From Treponema medium (lineage in GTDB: Bacteria > Spirochaetota > Spirochaetia > Treponematales > Treponemataceae): a stretch of 64,000 bases of DNA. The notes below the pieces were generated by a model. It did not search any database. It worked only from the letters and a program-made list of their open reading frames with translations, and was not told the origin of the DNA. The stretch lies in contig NZ_CP031393.1 of assembly GCF_017161265.1 (NCBI RefSeq), forward strand, positions 2,604,001-2,668,000, given 5' to 3'. The position numbers were made by a program, and so were the translations under genes. Of this stretch, positions 61,710 to 64,000 are shown piece after piece; position 1 is the stretch's first letter, and each line of letters starts with the position of its first letter.

Positions 61710-62993
61710 ATGGATTACCAAGTGATGCAGCAAAACGAACTGTTACCGGTTAATCCCACCGTTATTAAAGTAATCGGCGCGGGCGGAGGCGGTTCGAATG
61801 CAGTTAATAGGATGTTGGAGTGCAACATACAGTACGTTGATTTTATCGTTGCAAACACCGATGTGCAGGCACTTAATTATTCAAAGGCGCCGATGAAATT
61901 AGCGATCGGTTCAAAGTTGACCGGAGGGCTCGGCGCGGGAGGAAAGCCTGAAGTCGGCGAAAAAGCTGCTATGGAAGACACCGAAATTATTGCGAATGCC
62001 GTCCGCGGTGCGCACATGGTCTTTATCACCGCCGGTATGGGTGGCGGCACCGGTACCGGTTCCGCGCCGGTTATCGCAAAGATAGCCCGCGATCAGGGAG
62101 CCTTAACGGTCGGTGTCGTTACAAAGCCTTTCGCTTTTGAAGGACGCGCAAAGATGCGTACTGCCGAAGCGGGAATTGAAAAACTTCGCCAAAACGTCGA
62201 CACGCTGGTCGTCATCCCCAATCAGCATTTGTTAAACATGGTAGATAGCAAACAGACGATAAAGGATGCTTTTGTTATGGCAGACGATGTGCTGCGCCGT
62301 GCAGTACAGGGTATTGCGGATATTATTACAAAAAATGGCTTGGTCAATATCGATTTTGCAGATGTCCGTTCCACGATGGCAGGTCAGGGCGATGCGTTAA
62401 TGGGTGTCGGTACCGGATCGGGAGAAAACCGCGCGGTTGACGCGGCAACGAATGCTATCAACAATCCGCTTTTGGAAGATTCCCACATCGAAGGTGCAAC
62501 GCGGATACTGGTTAATATCTATGCAGCGGAGATGCCTTCTACCGTGGAAATCAATGATATTATGGAAATTGTTACGGCAAACGCCCATCCCGATGTAGAT
62601 ACCATCCACGGCATTACCGTTGATGAAACCGATGAAGCTATGAAGGATAAGATTACTGTAACGGTCATTGCGACGGGCTTCCCTACCGACGAGGATCCGA
62701 TTCAGAGTATAATACAGAAGCCGGGGCAGCCGGCGGGGACAGCAGCTCAGCCTGAACCGCTTCATACGTCGTTTTTACAAAATGATTTTATTTCGGCAAG
62801 CGAATGGGCAAAGCTGCAAACACCGCAACAGCCGAGCCTACCCGGTCTCGGCCCGCGAAATGCAGGAATACCGGCTGCTCCGCCGCCTCAACAACCGGCA
62901 ATGACCGAAACCCCGCGACAGCCTATCCGTGTACAGCTCCCCGGCGCCAATACCGATTTGGATGTGCCGGCGTATATACGCAACAAAAGGTAA
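61710..62993 (+). CDS. ftsZ: FtsZ, tubulin-like division GTPase
   Basis: 427 residues from ATG 61710 ([20 protein letters not shown]) after AGGGGGAGGG. GTP-binding [15 protein letters not shown], tubulin signature [20 protein letters not shown], and T7-type [12 protein letters not shown] Pro/Gln-rich linker (~residues 340-410) and the FtsA-binding tail [12 protein letters not shown] follow. Last gene of the cluster; the flank is a modular repeat (62997-63258), not a plain terminator. Confidence 0.97.
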   Translation: MDYQVMQQNELLPVNPTVIKVIGAGGGGSNAVNRMLECNIQYVDFIVANTDVQALNYSKAPMKLAIGSKLTGGLGAGGKPEVGEKAAMEDTEIIANAVRGAHMVFITAGMGGGTGTGSAPVIAKIARDQGALTVGVVTKPFAFEGRAKMRTAEAGIEKLRQNVDTLVVIPNQHLLNMVDSKQTIKDAFVMADDVLRRAVQGIADIITKNGLVNIDFADVRSTMAGQGDALMGVGTGSGENRAVDAATNAINNPLLEDSHIEGATRILVNIYAAEMPSTVEINDIMEIVTANAHPDVDTIHGITVDETDEAMKDKITVTVIATGFPTDEDPIQSIIQKPGQPAGTAAQPEPLHTSFLQNDFISASEWAKLQTPQQPSLPGLGPRNAGIPAAPPPQQPAMTETPRQPIRVQLPGANTDLDVPAYIRNKR

Positions 62994-62996
62994 CTC

Positions 62997-63258
62997 CTTT
63001 TGAAAATATGCGGGCATCTGCGTTGTCGCATCATGAAAAGTGTACATCCTTGTACACTTTTCATGGCGAGTTTCGCGTAAGCGCGAAACATCGCTTCTGA
63101 TGGAACCAGCGGCATCCGTGCCGCTTCTGAAACTAGTATTCAACGTATCAGAACGAACAGGGATGTTCGTGCTTATAAGCAGTAGCGAGTTTGCACTGCA
63201 AACTTGTCGTTAAAAAGCGTACACGGATGTACGCTTTTTAACAGTCTATTTTTAAAAG
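62997..63258. repeat. GGA-loop modular repeat, copy E (double)
   Basis: Ends CTTTTGAAAATA (62997-63008) and TATTTTTAAAAG (63247-63258), one mismatch. Minus-strand set: module 3 CATGAAAAGTGTAC around AAGGAT (63032-63065), module 2 GTTTCGCG/CGCGAAAC (63070-63089), module 1 AGCGGC-ACGGAT-GCCGCT (63108-63125). Plus-strand set: ACGAAC-AGGGAT-GTTCGT (63153-63170), AGTTTGC/GCAAACT (63188-63204) and GTTAAAAAGCGTAC around ACGGAT (63209-63242). Starts 4 nt after the ftsZ stop. Confidence 0.87.
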
Positions 63259-63359
63259 GCTAACGGAAAGGCTAGGTGCAAAAGTTATGACCACCTTTAG
63301 TCATATAAGAGCTTAATATCTCGGTGCTCTGCGTCGGAGTTGTCGGTTACAGTCTTTTT

Positions 63360-63545
63360 GTGCGAAATTTTGGATAAAATTTCGCACAATTTATTTTAAA
63401 AGAAGAATAAGCACACCAGATGAATTAATCACAAGCGCAGAATAATTGAGGCCGTGAGACCATTTGAACCGCGAAGAGGTTCAACTCTGGTTGAACGACC
63501 TCAATTATTCTGCGGGAAGATTCAAACAACGTCTGGTGTGCTTAT
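63360..63545. repeat. nested-palindrome repeat, family 2 copy 3
   Basis: Hairpin GTGCGAAATTTT/AAAATTTCGCAC (63360-63387), outer arms ATAAGCACACCAGA (63407-63420) and TCTGGTGTGCTTAT (63532-63545), inner 15-bp arms GCAGAATAATTGAGG/CCTCAATTATTCTGC (63437-63451 / 63499-63513). The 33-nt core (63459-63491) is identical to 11356-11388. Ends 15 nt before the Xer gene. Confidence 0.85.
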
Positions 63546-63560
63546 CCTGAGTAAATTACG

Positions 63561-64000
63561 ATGACAGAAATACAATTACGGGCATTTTATGGATATTTAA
63601 TCTCGGCAGAGGCGCGGGCGCAGCTTACTGCAAAAACATATCTCAATACGCTACGGCTCTTTCAGCAGCAGCTTGGGGATGAGCGCCTTATCGAAGATGC
63701 GTCTCAAGACGATTGCATCGGCTTTCTCCTTGTGCGGGCGAAAGAAGGGGTAACGGGGAGAACGCTTGCAAAAGATCAGGCGGCGCTCCGCTCCTTTTAT
63801 CGCTTTTTGCAGCTGGAAAACGTCCGCGCCGATAATCCTGCAGAGCAGCTGGAAAGCCCCCGCCGCGAAAAAAACTTGCCGCGGGCGCTCGCCCCTGATG
63901 AAGTAGACAAACTTTTGGCAGCCATCCCGCTGGATACGCCGAACGGTATCCGCGACCGCGCCTTGTTTGAGCTTATCTACTCGGCGGGGCTGCGCGTAAG
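63561..64000 (+). CDS. XerC/XerD-type tyrosine recombinase, N-terminal part
   Basis: ATG 63561, open to the window end (146 codons): TEIQLRAFYGYLISAEARAQ, TAKTYLNTLRLFQQQLGDER (core-binding SAM-like domain), GRTLAKDQAALRSFYRFLQL, NPAEQLESPRREKNLPRALA, then GIRDRALFELIYSAGLRV with the first catalytic Arg. The His-x-x-Arg and Tyr motifs lie beyond the window. Xer proteins resolve chromosome dimers at dif; placement after ftsZ is like T. pallidum. No start signal stronger than a weak purine run. Confidence 0.88.
   Translation, partial: MTEIQLRAFYGYLISAEARAQLTAKTYLNTLRLFQQQLGDERLIEDASQDDCIGFLLVRAKEGVTGRTLAKDQAALRSFYRFLQLENVRADNPAEQLESPRREKNLPRALAPDEVDKLLAAIPLDTPNGIRDRALFELIYSAGLRV

Noticed and set aside
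62838-63143. Open frames of 75-101 codons crossing the ftsZ end
   Set aside because: They are antisense to ftsZ and to repeat copy E, where palindromes keep frames open by chance.
18922-63258. Integron attC sites as the explanation of the hairpin repeats
   Set aside because: T. denticola has a chromosomal integron, but these repeats lack the GTTRRRY/RYYYAAC core sites, do not separate promoterless cassettes, and no integrase gene is seen apart from the Xer gene.

Overview
The window looks like chromosomal DNA of a spirochaete of the genus Treponema, probably an oral or host-associated species. The clues are FlbB (a periplasmic flagellar collar protein), a PPi-dependent phosphofructokinase, a T. 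pallidum-like division cluster (mraZ-rsmH-ftsL-murF-ftsW-ftsQ-ftsA-ftsZ, with no ftsI or mraY inside), many treponemal lipoproteins, Treponema-type leucine-rich repeats and several Rpn-type PD-(D/E)XK transposase-like genes. The genus call is inference from gene content. I could not run a search. I saw no rRNA, tRNA or CRISPR array.

Layout. 0-3 kb: the start of a CHASE2-domain (adenylate cyclase type) gene, divergent from a small exported protein, a predicted outer-membrane barrel and a FecR-domain protein. 3-17 kb: housekeeping genes. These are a macro-domain protein, PPi-PFK and FolC, then a leftward run of two pseudouridine synthases, a membrane protein, RsmA/KsgA and acyl-ACP thioesterase. 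After these come an SGNH/MBOAT acyltransferase pair, FlbB and HflKC. 17-31 kb: a RelE/ParE toxin-antitoxin pair, a D-2-hydroxyacid dehydrogenase, a lipoprotein, zinc-ribbon proteins, glutamate dehydrogenase, a cluster of decayed genes (alpha/beta hydrolase, pyrimidine-dimer glycosylase, AAA-ATPase/nuclease) and IleS. 30-38 kb: an accessory stretch, partly very AT-rich, with a PD-(D/E)XK nuclease, an XRE regulator divergent from a glycine-zipper membrane protein, an NlpC/P60 protein, a TetR-controlled membrane operon and a LuxR-type membrane regulator. 38-52 kb: an island of Rpn-like genes (three intact, one broken), a 1633-residue beta-helix lipoprotein, an OMP plus LRR-lipoprotein pair, and duplicated four-helix-bundle (IVP) genes, separated by AATTATG-type repeats. 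52-64 kb: RluA, a transglutaminase-like protein, a TraB/GumN lipoprotein, the division cluster with a clear MraZ operator, and the start of a Xer recombinase.

The most unusual content is a set of dispersed, structured repeat families. In each, loops and linkers are conserved between copies while stem sequences differ and still pair. In the main family (copies at 18.9, 26.3, 50.8, 51.4, 54.1 and 63.0 kb) nearly every hairpin shows a CANGGANG hexaloop closed by C-G. That is the published high-affinity recognition pattern of CsrA/RsmE-type RNA-binding proteins. Fifteen exact matches of this kind occur in the window. Two copies have replaced parts of an Rpn gene, and one has replaced the nuclease end of an AAA-ATPase gene. 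A second family (11.2, 17.0 and 63.4 kb) keeps a 33-nt core inside two nested palindromes whose arms are unrelated between copies. These families are the best candidate for an undescribed system here.
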